NCBI GenBank assembly: GCA_030042375.1
Contig: JASHZU010000166.1
Location: 1 to 6,649 of the forward strand
DNA from: Verrucomicrobiia bacterium
GTDB taxonomy: Bacteria; Verrucomicrobiota; Verrucomicrobiae; Limisphaerales; UBA11358
Reading direction: 5' to 3'
Length of the DNA stretch: 6,649 nt
Shown: positions 1-5,920 of the stretch, piece after piece
Layout of the letters: every line of letters starts with the position of its first letter
How positions within the stretch are numbered: the first letter of the stretch is position 1
The notes under the pieces: model-generated
The model's database searches: none
Told to the model about the DNA's origin: nothing
The model's input: only the letters and a program-made list of their open reading frames with translations
Program-made: the position numbers and the translations under genes

Positions 1-666
1 AACGCGGAAATCAAATACAGCACGGTGCAAAATTGGTACCCGGGCGATGAGAATGGACGTGGTGGCATCTACAATTTCGTGACCAAGCGCGGTTTGTGCA
101 AAGGCAAAAACTCGAAGATTTCCTGGACGCAGGTCGAGACCGGCTCGGCCATCACCTGGAAATATCCGAGCTGCATTTTGTTGGGCGACAATTCCAAGGG
201 CGAATTTTATTCCGTCGCCGTGGTCAACAACATGCAGCAGGCCGATACCGGCACGAAGATGGTGCACATCGGCAAAAACACGAAGAGCACGATTGTGTCG
301 AAGGGCATCTCCGCCGGACGCGGACAGAACAGCTATCGTGGCTTGGTGGAAATCAAAAAGAGCGCGGCGAATGCGCGCAATTTTTCCCAGTGCGATTCCA
401 TGCTCATCGGCAATAAATGCGGCGCGCATACGTTCCCCTACATCGAAGTAAAAAACACAACGGGCAGCGTGGAGCACGAAGCGACGACTTCGAAGATTGG
501 CGAAGACCAAATTTTCTATTGTAACCAGCGCGGTCTGGCCACGCAGGACGCGGTGAACATGATTGTGAACGGCTTTTGCAAGGAAGTGTTCAAGGAGCTG
601 CCGATGGAATTCGCCGTGGAAGCGCAGAAACTTTTGGGCGTAAGTCTCGAAGGGAGCGTGGGCTAA
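1..666 (+). CDS. sufB: Fe-S cluster assembly scaffold SufB, C-terminal part (5' truncated by window)
   Basis: This is the last 221 residues of SufB, which with SufC (and usually SufD) forms the cytosolic scaffold that builds Fe-S clusters. The reading frame is open from base 1 ([16 protein letters not shown]...), so the true start lies upstream; SufB is normally about 470-495 residues. The beta-helix and C-terminal helices are strongly conserved: [50 protein letters not shown] and a final LEGSVG. Counting back from the C-terminus against E. coli SufB from memory, Cys131 of this fragment (bases 391-393) matches catalytic Cys405, and Glu160 (bases 478-480) matches Glu434. Both are residues reported as needed for cluster assembly, so the protein should be functional. 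sufC follows after 101 bp on the same strand, which fits a suf operon. Identity is near certain; only the N-terminal half is unseen. Confidence 0.97.
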   Translation, partial: NAEIKYSTVQNWYPGDENGRGGIYNFVTKRGLCKGKNSKISWTQVETGSAITWKYPSCILLGDNSKGEFYSVAVVNNMQQADTGTKMVHIGKNTKSTIVSKGISAGRGQNSYRGLVEIKKSAANARNFSQCDSMLIGNKCGAHTFPYIEVKNTTGSVEHEATTSKIGEDQIFYCNQRGLATQDAVNMIVNGFCKEVFKELPMEFAVEAQKLLGVSLEGSVG

Positions 667-683
667 TTTTTAGACACGGATTT

Positions 684-729
684 CACGAATTTTCACTAAT
701 TAATTTCGTGTTAATTAGTGTAATTCGTG
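684..729. repeat. AT-rich imperfect palindrome between sufB and sufC (possible dispersed intergenic repeat)
   Basis: Two inverted arms are visible. CACTAATTAA (694-703) pairs perfectly with TTAATTAGTG (711-720) around a 7-nt loop. Outside a small internal loop (TT at 692-693 against T at 721), CACGAATT (684-691) pairs with AATTCGTG (722-729). The motif 'CACGAATT/CACTAATT' is also reiterated within the left arm, and the flank at 675-683 adds ACACGGATT. Arrays of CACGAATT-type words in intergenic palindromes are something I recall from Verrucomicrobia and related genomes, but I cannot check this here. It lacks a GC-rich stem and a T-tract, so it does not look like an intrinsic terminator. It may act as a transcript processing or stability element between sufB and sufC, or be a mobile palindromic repeat. 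Confidence 0.6.
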
Positions 730-767
730 TACGGGTCCAACCCATCGCTAAAATGAATTTATAAAAA

Positions 768-1538
768 ATGAGCAAACCAATACTTGAAATTAAGAACCTC
801 TCGGCGGGCGTCGAGGGCAAACAAATCCTCAAAGGCGTGAGCCTGTCCATTGGGCCGGGCGAAGTGCATGCCGTGATGGGGCCGAACGGCTCCGGCAAGA
901 GCACGCTGGCCGCTGTGCTGGCGGGCCGCGATGGCTACGACGTCACCGGCGGCGAAGTGATTTATAACGGCAAAGACCTGTTGGAGCTGGACCCCGAGGA
1001 ACGCGCCCGCGAAGGTGTTTTCTTGGCATTCCAATATCCGGTTGAAATTCCTGGCGTGAACAGCACGTATTTTTTGAAAGCCGCGTTAAATGAAATCCGC
1101 AAAGCCAAAGGCGAGCAGGAACTGGACGCGATTGAATTTCTAAACCTCGTGAAAGACAAAATCAAACTGCTGGAGTTGAACGAAGATTTGCTCAAGCGTT
1201 CCGTGAACGAGGGTTTTTCCGGCGGCGAAAAGAAGCGCAACGAGATTTTCCAGATGGCGGTGTTGGAACCCAAACTGGCGATCCTGGACGAAACGGATTC
1301 GGGCCTGGACATTGACGCGTTGAAAGTGGTTTCCCACGGCGTCAACAAATTGAAGACGCGGGAAAACGCGCAATTGGTCATCACGCATTACCAGCGGCTG
1401 CTCAATTACATCGTGCCGGATTTTGTCCATGTGCTCGTGGACGGCCGTATCGTAAAATCCGGAGGCAAAGGCCTGGCGCAGGAACTGGAAGCGCGGGGCT
1501 ACGACTGGATTCTCAAGGGCGAAATGCAGCCGGCGTAA
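768..1538 (+). CDS. sufC: Fe-S cluster assembly ATPase SufC
   Basis: SufC is the soluble ABC-type ATPase that binds SufB (and SufD) and drives the conformational change needed for Fe-S cluster assembly. The 256-residue length is typical. Visible motifs are Walker [10 protein letters not shown] (38-46, Lys44), Q-loop Gln89 in [10 protein letters not shown], the SufC-type signature [14 protein letters not shown] (from residue 150), Walker B LAILDE (170-175, Glu175), D-loop SGLDID (178-183) and the H-loop His207 in [19 protein letters not shown] and [11 protein letters not shown] distinguish SufC from transport ABC ATPases, and there are no membrane segments. The ATG at 768 is chosen because the [17 protein letters not shown] start fits the family and an upstream ATG at 753 stops after three codons. 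There is no clear Shine-Dalgarno sequence (upstream is AATTTATAAAAA). No sufD or sufS follows; a tRNA gene comes next. Confidence 0.97.
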   Translation: MSKPILEIKNLSAGVEGKQILKGVSLSIGPGEVHAVMGPNGSGKSTLAAVLAGRDGYDVTGGEVIYNGKDLLELDPEERAREGVFLAFQYPVEIPGVNSTYFLKAALNEIRKAKGEQELDAIEFLNLVKDKIKLLELNEDLLKRSVNEGFSGGEKKRNEIFQMAVLEPKLAILDETDSGLDIDALKVVSHGVNKLKTRENAQLVITHYQRLLNYIVPDFVHVLVDGRIVKSGGKGLAQELEARGYDWILKGEMQPA

Positions 1539-1552
1539 AAGCCTTTCAAGGT

Positions 1553-1578
1553 CTCAAGTACCTGGAAAACGGCTTGAG
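1553..1578 (+). terminator. Weak hairpin after sufC
   Basis: CTCAAG (1553-1558) is complementary to CTTGAG (1573-1578), and CC/GG inside can extend the stem past a 2-nt bulge. It starts 14 bp after the sufC stop and could mark the end of the suf transcript. There is no T-tract behind it, so an intrinsic terminator is only a possibility. It may equally be chance, or a processing site ahead of the tRNA. Confidence 0.25.
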
Positions 1579-1611
1579 CTTCGCCGCGAGGTAACGCAAT
1601 TTGTTCAGCGC

Positions 1612-1696
1612 GCGCGCGTGGCGGAACTGGCAGACGCGCCGGACTTAGGATCCGGTTCCGAAAGGATTAGAGGTTCAAGTCCTCTCGCGCGCACCA
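1612..1696 (+). tRNA. tRNA-Leu (anticodon UAG)
   Basis: This is a complete class II tRNA. The acceptor strands are GCGCGCG (1612-1618) and CGCGCGC (1686-1692), with discriminator A (1693) and an encoded CCA (1694-1696). The D-stem is GCG/CGC with a GG-containing loop. The anticodon stem CCGGA/TCCGG (1639-1643, 1651-1655) encloses the 7-nt loop CTTAGGA, giving anticodon TAG at 1646-1648, which reads CUA and possibly other CUN leucine codons. The long variable arm TCC-GAAA-GGA (within 1656-1668) is typical of tRNA-Leu. The T-stem AGAGG/CCTCT encloses the loop TTCAAGT (1674-1680). All arms pair, so the gene appears intact. It lies 73 bp after sufC on the same strand. Confidence 0.96.
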
Positions 1697-1732
1697 TTAT
1701 ATCCAACTCATTGCGGCTGTAATTCTTACATG

Positions 1733-1753
1733 CAAGCACGGCTTGATTGTTTT
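1733..1753 (+). terminator. Possible intrinsic terminator of the tRNA-Leu transcript
   Basis: CAAGC (1733-1737) and GCTTG (1741-1745) form a 5-bp stem with loop ACG, followed directly by the T-rich stretch ATTGTTTT (1746-1753). It begins 37 bp after the tRNA CCA end. The stem is short, so this is a modest call from shape alone. Confidence 0.4.
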
Positions 1754-1795
1754 CGTTATCTCTTACTCTCCGTTTCTCAAAGGGGTGTTCCCAAA

Positions 1796-1840
1796 CCACT
1801 CGATAGTGTTGTTCGTTGAAAAACACTTGCAAAAGAGTGG
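1796..1840 (+). other. Nested stem-loop in the 250-bp gap upstream of the radical SAM gene
   Basis: The gap 1697-1946 holds no convincing long gene. Within it CCACTC (1796-1801) pairs with GAGTGG (1835-1840), and inside that AGTGTT (1805-1810) pairs with AACACT (1822-1827), leaving an asymmetric internal loop (3 nt on the left, 7 nt on the right: TGCAAAA). The two collinear perfect 6-bp stems suggest a folded RNA element. I match it to no riboswitch class I know; the B12 box expected of a cobalamin riboswitch is not seen. It could be a 5' leader element of the downstream gene, a small RNA, or chance. Confidence 0.35.
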
Positions 1841-1870
1841 GATTCTAATAGAGTAAAGTTTAAGGCAGGC

Positions 1871-1913
1871 CCCGTGCGGTCATGCGCGGGACAGGAGGTC
1901 ATGTGTAAATGAC
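1871..1913 (+). promoter_or_regulatory. Leader hairpin, strong Shine-Dalgarno and mini-ORF before the radical SAM gene
   Basis: CCCGTGC (1871-1877) pairs with GCGCGGG (1884-1890; one G-U pair) around loop GGTCAT. Directly after it is AGGAGGT (1893-1899), the best Shine-Dalgarno sequence in the window. It sits 9 nt before an ATG at 1909 that opens a five-codon ORF (MTIKN, stop TGA at 1924-1926), not the main gene. The SD itself overlaps a second small hairpin, GTCAT (1898-1902) with ATGAC (1909-1913), which would hide the mini-ORF start. GGTCATG occurs twice (1878-1884, 1897-1903), so alternative pairings are possible. This could be a leader peptide or attenuation-type control region; function is inferred only from layout. 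Confidence 0.35.
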
Positions 1914-1946
1914 GATTAAGAATTGAAACATGTTTGAAAGGAAAAT

Positions 1947-3272
1947 ATGGCTTCGAAACTATTAATCATTCAACCGTCGTTTTATCGGTCGCCCGAGGAT
2001 CGCAGCCCGGTTAGCACCCGTCATCGGCAATTGGTTCCCCTCGTTTTACCCTACCTGGCCGCGCTAACGCCGGCAGGCTGGGAGGTCAAAGTGGTGGATG
2101 AAATGGTGCAACCAGTTGATTTCGACACCCCGGCAGATTTGGTTGCCATTACGACGTGGACGTTGAGTTCCTATCGCGCCTACGATTTGGCGAGGGAATT
2201 TCGCAAACGCGGGCGCAAGGTCATTTTTGGCGGACCACACGTTTATTTCTTTGCCCAGGAAGCGCAAGAACACTGTGATGCCGTAGGAGTGGGCGAAGCC
2301 GAGGCGCTCTGGCCCATGATGCTGGCGGACGCCGAGGCCGGGCGTCTCAAGCCCCTGTACCATGCTCCGCAAATCAAGGACCTAAGCAAATTTCCCATGC
2401 CGCGTTATGATCTCATGGACCTTCGTCCGTACGGGCTCATGAAGACTTTCGCGGTGCAGGCCACGCGCGGATGCCCCCTGGCCTGCGAATTTTGCTCGGA
2501 ACGCCTGTACCTGGGCGGCGGTTTTCGCGTGCGGCCGGTGTCCGACGTAGTGGAGGAACTCAAACAAATTCCCTCGCGCAATATTTTCTTTGCGGAAAGC
2601 AATTTTGGCATCAAGCGCAAGCACGCGATGGAACTGATGGAGGCGATCATTCCCATGAAGCTGCGCTGGTCCACGTTATGGTCCATGAACCTTTGTTACG
2701 ACAAAGAATTCCTGGATCTGGCCCAGCGGAGCGGCCTGTTGCATGTCAACATCGGCATGGAGAGTATTGATGGCCAGACGATTGCCAGCATGCGCAAAGG
2801 GCAAAACAAAACGGAGCGTTACCATGCTGTTTTAGCTGACCTTCGTAAACGGGGCATCAGCTTCTCGTTGAACTTTATCTTCGGCTGGGATACTGAAACA
2901 CGGGAGGTTTTCCCGAACACATTGCGCTTCCTGGAGGATGAAAAAGTCCCGGTGGCTTATTTCAATCTATTGACGCCGGACAAAGGCACTTCATTTTATG
3001 ACCGGATGCGGCAACAGGACCGAATTATTGATGAGCCAGGCATCGGGCGCTGGCCGGGGCAGCCCTGCCACATCAAGCCGCTCTTTTGCACACCGAGGGA
3101 ATTGGAACAGGACGTTCAGGAAATTCACCGGAAGTTTTATAGTCTTCCGTCGATGTTTCGCCGGCTGCCGATGCCATTAAACACATCGGCGATTGCCTCG
3201 TGGGTATTGAATTTTTCCCAACGAAAAGTGTCCGCCCACGCCGATAGCGAACATAACTTCACGGCTTACTAA
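1947..3272 (+). CDS. B12-binding-domain radical SAM protein (DUF4070-like C-terminus)
   Basis: This 441-residue protein has the layout of class B radical SAM enzymes. An N-terminal Rossmann-like cobalamin-binding domain lies at about 30-150 (VLPYLAALTPAGWEVKVVDE, then IFGGPHV at 93-99 and VGVGEAEALWP). A radical SAM barrel follows at about 165-370. The [4Fe-4S] ligands are Cys176, Cys180 and Cys183 in TRGCPLACEFC (CxxxCxxC). Later strands show NIGMES (268-273) and FIFGWDTET (310-318). The C-terminal part (LLTPDKGTSFYDRM, RELEQDVQEIHRKFYS) resembles the DUF4070 region found in B12-radical SAM proteins. Family members perform methylations and other C-C bond chemistry on lipids, tetrapyrroles or natural products; the substrate here cannot be told. 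No DxHxxG motif is seen, as is common for this class. The ATG at 1947 has AAGGA 4 nt upstream. A small membrane protein follows after 16 bp, probably co-transcribed. Confidence 0.9.
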   Translation: MASKLLIIQPSFYRSPEDRSPVSTRHRQLVPLVLPYLAALTPAGWEVKVVDEMVQPVDFDTPADLVAITTWTLSSYRAYDLAREFRKRGRKVIFGGPHVYFFAQEAQEHCDAVGVGEAEALWPMMLADAEAGRLKPLYHAPQIKDLSKFPMPRYDLMDLRPYGLMKTFAVQATRGCPLACEFCSERLYLGGGFRVRPVSDVVEELKQIPSRNIFFAESNFGIKRKHAMELMEAIIPMKLRWSTLWSMNLCYDKEFLDLAQRSGLLHVNIGMESIDGQTIASMRKGQNKTERYHAVLADLRKRGISFSLNFIFGWDTETREVFPNTLRFLEDEKVPVAYFNLLTPDKGTSFYDRMRQQDRIIDEPGIGRWPGQPCHIKPLFCTPRELEQDVQEIHRKFYSLPSMFRRLPMPLNTSAIASWVLNFSQRKVSAHADSEHNFTAY

Positions 3273-3288
3273 AAAGACGAGAAAAATT

Positions 3289-3798
3289 ATGGCTATAGAC
3301 CCCCAATCGCAAACCTCCGGGTCGTCGTCTGCCAATGATCTTCGTTTCCGGCGCATGCTCACCTTCTTCACGGCGTTGAGCCTGGCGGTGGCGTATGGCT
3401 GGCTGGCGGGTTTTGTCCGGCAGTCCAATGGCAACCTGTCTTTCCAATGGCGTTGGCTTATCGTGGCATGGGTGTTTATAGGTATTGTGAGCTCGGTGTA
3501 TTTTTGGCACAAAATCTGGCCGCCGGAAAACCATCCCCGGGCGTCACGCAAAGACAAAGTAAAAGGTTCCCTCGCCCTGGTTTTGCCCGGCGTATGGTGG
3601 CTTATTTTCCCTTTGCTTTCCTTGTCCGGCCAGCATGGCTACGCCGTGGTCGAAGGCCTGATCCCGGTAGTCATCGTTTTGTCGTATGGAGCGTGGATGG
3701 TCACTCACCTGGTCAAGAGCTTTGAAAAAGAAGACGAGTTCGACCTTAATTCTCTAAATGCCAACCCCAACGACGACGAAAAAGATTTGAAGAAATAG
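3289..3798 (+). CDS. Four-helix membrane protein of unknown function
   Basis: I do not recognise this 169-residue protein. A short Ser/Gln-rich N-terminus (1-20) is followed by four hydrophobic segments at about 24-43, 56-73, 94-112 and 119-141. The third and fourth flank a short loop (SGQHGYA), and a basic loop (HPRASRKDKVKG, 82-93) lies between helices 2 and 3. The C-terminus (143-169) is very hydrophilic and mostly acidic (KEDEFDLN..., NDDEKDLKK). By the positive-inside rule the RASRKDK loop and both termini are probably cytoplasmic. Helices 1-3 are rich in Trp. No catalytic motif is visible. It starts 16 bp after the radical SAM stop codon, with only a weak GACGAG upstream as Shine-Dalgarno, so translation may be coupled. 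The pairing suggests a membrane-associated partner or substrate-handling role for the radical SAM enzyme, which is inference only. Confidence 0.8.
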   Translation: MAIDPQSQTSGSSSANDLRFRRMLTFFTALSLAVAYGWLAGFVRQSNGNLSFQWRWLIVAWVFIGIVSSVYFWHKIWPPENHPRASRKDKVKGSLALVLPGVWWLIFPLLSLSGQHGYAVVEGLIPVVIVLSYGAWMVTHLVKSFEKEDEFDLNSLNANPNDDEKDLKK

Positions 3799-3842
3799 GA
3801 CGAGTTTGGAGATTCAACCCTTAGGCACACAGCCAATCGAAA

Positions 3843-3883
3843 CCGGCGGCAATCCATTTGGAATTGATTGCCGAGGCTGCCGG
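3843..3883 (+). other. GC-rich stem-loop between the membrane-protein and TPR genes
   Basis: GGCAATC (3848-3854) pairs perfectly with GATTGCC (3866-3872) around an 11-nt loop. The directly adjacent CCGGC (3843-3847) can pair with GCCGG (3879-3883) past a 6-nt bulge (GAGGCT). It sits in the 109-bp gap (3799-3907) between the two genes. There is no T-tract, only TCTAATCTTCCT some way downstream. It may be a factor-assisted terminator, an mRNA-stability element or part of the TPR gene leader. Confidence 0.4.
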
Positions 3884-3907
3884 AAACGTGTCTAATCTTC
3901 CTGACGC

Positions 3908-5080
3908 GTGAAAATTTTGTTTTCAATCCTCATCGCCTTGTGCTGTGCCTCCGCAGTATGCCGGGCGGATGAGTCTAAAAATCTAGGAGCGAAGGGAATT
4001 GCGGAGTTCCAGAAAGGAGATTATAGCCATGCCATCGAATCCTTTAGCCGCGCCATCCAGCTCAACACCAATTATCTGGGCGCTTATTATTACCGTGGCC
4101 TTTCCTACATGGGAACGACCGAGTACCCCAAAGCAATAACCGATTTTAGCCGGGCATTGGCCCTCAATACCAACTACAACGATGCCTACTATTTTCGGGG
4201 AGTGTGTTATATGAATGAGGAACAGTACGACCGCTCCATAACGGATTTTACCCGATCGCTGTCGCTCCAGACGAATATTGCCGTGCTGATGCTGCGAGGC
4301 TATGTCTATTCCCTCGTGACGAACGATAACCGTTCGATCGAGGATTATAACGAGGTGGTGCGACTGGCGCCCTCAAACCCGCGTGGTTATATCGGCAGGG
4401 CGCGCGTCTTTATTTTAGAGGGATCCTATGGGCTGGGGATTTTGGATTGTGAAACGGCCCTTTCCTTAAATCCCGATTTACCGGGGGCCTATCAGGAGCT
4501 GGGAGAGGCTTACAAGGGGGAAGGAGATAATAAGGAGGCCATCGCTGATTTTGACCGGGCCATCGAACTGGACCCTGATGATCCGATTGCCTACTACGCC
4601 CGGGCCATGGTTTTGGTAGACACCAAGAATTATGCGAAAGCGATTCCGGATTTGGATGTCTTCCTGGCCGCCTATCCGCATGACGCTTCGGCGTATAGTT
4701 ACCGGGGCTGGTGCCGAAGTGAGACGGGGAATTATCGCGGCGCACTGGAAGATTACGAGCGGTCCATCAGCATGGATCCGGCTTCACCGTGGGGATATAA
4801 TAATTTTGCCTGGCTGCTGGCAGTATGCCCGGAAGCCAAATTCCGCAATGGCGCAAAGGCCGTGAAATATGCGACAAAAGCATGTGAATTGAGCCAGTGG
4901 AAAGACGCGTCGTGCATTGATACCCTGGCGGCCGCCTATGCGGAAAACGGCAACTTCAAAGAAGCGATAAAATGGGAAGAACAAGCGCTGGGAGGTTTGT
5001 CTGATGAGGACCAGTCCGAAGGGAAAAAGGCATTGGGCCTTTATCAAAGGGGATTGCCGTATCATGAAATGCCGAAATAA
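3908..5080 (+). CDS. Exported tetratricopeptide-repeat (TPR) protein
   Basis: This 390-residue protein begins with a signal peptide (MKILFSILIALCCASAVCRA, cleavage probably after Ala20), so it should act in the periplasm or outside. No lipobox is seen. From about residue 23 there are eight consecutive TPR units of 33-34 residues (23-56, 57-90, 91-124, 125-157, 158-191, 192-225, 226-259, 260-293), with motifs such as AYYYRGLSYMGTTEYPKAI and the G/A-Y-F/A-A-L pattern; TPRs form protein-binding solenoids. The last part (294-361) is a longer repeat, NNFAWLLAVCPEAKFRNG...KACELSQWKD...DTLAAAYAENGNF, a variant I associate with Planctomycetes and Verrucomicrobia. The GTG start is chosen because it gives the signal peptide; there is no Shine-Dalgarno sequence. 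Repeats 1-3 are unusually alike (LNTNY at 52-56 and 86-90), suggesting recent internal duplication. Its binding partner is unknown. It is convergent with the PEP-CTERM genes. Confidence 0.9.
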   Translation: MKILFSILIALCCASAVCRADESKNLGAKGIAEFQKGDYSHAIESFSRAIQLNTNYLGAYYYRGLSYMGTTEYPKAITDFSRALALNTNYNDAYYFRGVCYMNEEQYDRSITDFTRSLSLQTNIAVLMLRGYVYSLVTNDNRSIEDYNEVVRLAPSNPRGYIGRARVFILEGSYGLGILDCETALSLNPDLPGAYQELGEAYKGEGDNKEAIADFDRAIELDPDDPIAYYARAMVLVDTKNYAKAIPDLDVFLAAYPHDASAYSYRGWCRSETGNYRGALEDYERSISMDPASPWGYNNFAWLLAVCPEAKFRNGAKAVKYATKACELSQWKDASCIDTLAAAYAENGNFKEAIKWEEQALGGLSDEDQSEGKKALGLYQRGLPYHEMPK

Positions 5081-5110
5081 GAAACGGCATTGAACGAACA
5101 ATTATTTTTT
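5068..5110 (+). terminator. Possible bidirectional terminator between convergent genes
   Basis: AATGCCG (5068-5074) and CGGCATT (5085-5091) form a perfect 7-bp stem with a 10-nt A-rich loop that contains the TPR stop codon (5078-5080). In the plus direction a T-run (5105-5110) follows, but 13 nt after the stem. In the minus direction the stem lies just beyond the stop codon of the PEP-CTERM gene ending at 5102. Position between converging genes with only 21 bp separating them makes a terminator sensible. The distant T-tract keeps confidence moderate. Confidence 0.45.
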
Positions 5111-5866
5111 GCACGAGCGCACCCGGGAGCGTTCCGTGCTTTTCACTGGCGCCAATTTTTTTGAATTCTCTTTATGGCGTTTCCAAAGCCAGCCAGCCAT
5201 CCCGAGCAGCATCCCCAAACTCATGATGGAGGTGGAACCCGGTTCCGGCACGGGGTCGATGGAAGGCGAATCGGAGTTGATGCTGAAGGCCGGCATCGCT
5301 GTGCTGGGATCAAACGAACTGCCATTGACGTTGTAAGTTTCCGAGGCATCAAAAATTGCGTTTCCCGTCGGCGTTAGGCCATTGACCCAGCTGGCATCGG
5401 TCATGCAACTGCTGGCTTGCGCGCCTGCGGTCACAACGAGCCAATACTCAGTGTTCGCGGAGAGCACTGTAGAACCGGATGGGTCGTTATAGGGATTGGC
5501 CGACGGGGATGAAAAATTAAATTCAGCGAGCGAGCCGTTATTGGGCGAGGCCGAACTGAGGCTAATCACCGGCGCCCAGGGATGACTGCCGGAAGTGCCA
5601 GAGCTGTTGTCCCAAATGCTGACGTCGATGGTCTGGCCGGATTGGCCAGTGTAACCGGTCAACCACAAGCTTACACTGCTCAGCTCAATATTTGCGTCCG
5701 GCGTGAATTCCACAGCGCCGCCTGACAGGGAAAGCTGGCCGTAAGTATCAAGGCTAAAAGCGGTTCCGTTGCCGTTGGGCGAATTACCAAACACCGAAGA
5801 ATCGGCTTTGGCAACCAAACAAGAAATCAGAATTAACCCGGTAACAAATGAGGCGGTTATTTTCAC
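5102..5866 (-). CDS. Secreted PEP-CTERM protein, paralogue 1 (choice-of-anchor R-like)
   Basis: A 254-residue exported protein. The signal peptide MKITASFVTGLILISCLVAKA (cleavage after Ala21) leads into a beta-rich, Ser/Asn/Gly-rich domain: VFGNSPNGNG, GGAVEFTPDANIELSSVSLWLTGYTG, VSIWDNSSG and SANTEYWLVV. This resembles the domain I remember as 'choice-of-anchor R', found with various C-terminal sorting signals. Near the C-terminus stands PEP at 207-209 (bases 5240-5248), then a hydrophobic helix (about 214-228) and a basic cluster KRHKENSKK: the tripartite PEP-CTERM signal recognised by exosortase for sorting to the cell surface. Unusually, a further 17 residues (LAPVKSTERSRVRSCKK) follow the cluster. 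The GTG start is used because the frame is closed by a TAA three codons upstream (5873-5875). The next gene upstream on this strand is a paralogue, 54 bp away. Specific function is unknown; surface or extracellular-matrix display is likely. Confidence 0.88.
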   Translation of the reverse strand: MKITASFVTGLILISCLVAKADSSVFGNSPNGNGTAFSLDTYGQLSLSGGAVEFTPDANIELSSVSLWLTGYTGQSGQTIDVSIWDNSSGTSGSHPWAPVISLSSASPNNGSLAEFNFSSPSANPYNDPSGSTVLSANTEYWLVVTAGAQASSCMTDASWVNGLTPTGNAIFDASETYNVNGSSFDPSTAMPAFSINSDSPSIDPVPEPGSTSIMSLGMLLGMAGWLWKRHKENSKKLAPVKSTERSRVRSCKK

Positions 5867-5920
5867 TGCATCTTATTTCCCATAATGGCAGGGATAAATC
5901 TATGCAGTTTTGGGCTACGG

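Noticed and set aside
962..1384. A 140-codon minus-strand reading frame inside sufC
   Set aside because: It lies entirely opposite conserved SufC motifs and its translation has no recognisable domain.
1612..1760. tRNA-Leu as attachment site of an integrated island
   Set aside because: No integrase gene and no second copy of the tRNA 3' end is seen within the window, so there is nothing to support integration here.
1605..1832. A 75-codon minus-strand reading frame upstream of the radical SAM gene
   Set aside because: It runs antisense through the whole tRNA-Leu gene; the peptide part ARGLEPLILSEPDPKSGAS is the usual false translation of a tRNA antisense strand.
1827..1854. Sigma70-like promoter TTGCAA - 16 bp - TAGAGT before the radical SAM gene
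   Set aside because: Only four of six bases match in each box and it overlaps a stem-loop; too weak to list as a feature.
1697..1946. Cobalamin riboswitch upstream of the B12-binding radical SAM gene
   Set aside because: I looked for the B12-box type sequence and the expected long multi-stem fold; neither is present, only short local hairpins.
3177..3557. Minus-strand reading frame of 126 codons across the radical SAM/membrane-protein junction
   Set aside because: It overlaps two well-supported plus-strand genes and shows no coherent protein features.
3908..3970. Lipoprotein signal in the TPR protein (Cys-rich LCCAS stretch)
   Set aside because: The residues before the cysteines (IAL-C, ALC-C) do not fit a lipobox, while a normal signal peptidase I site (VCRA-D) follows.
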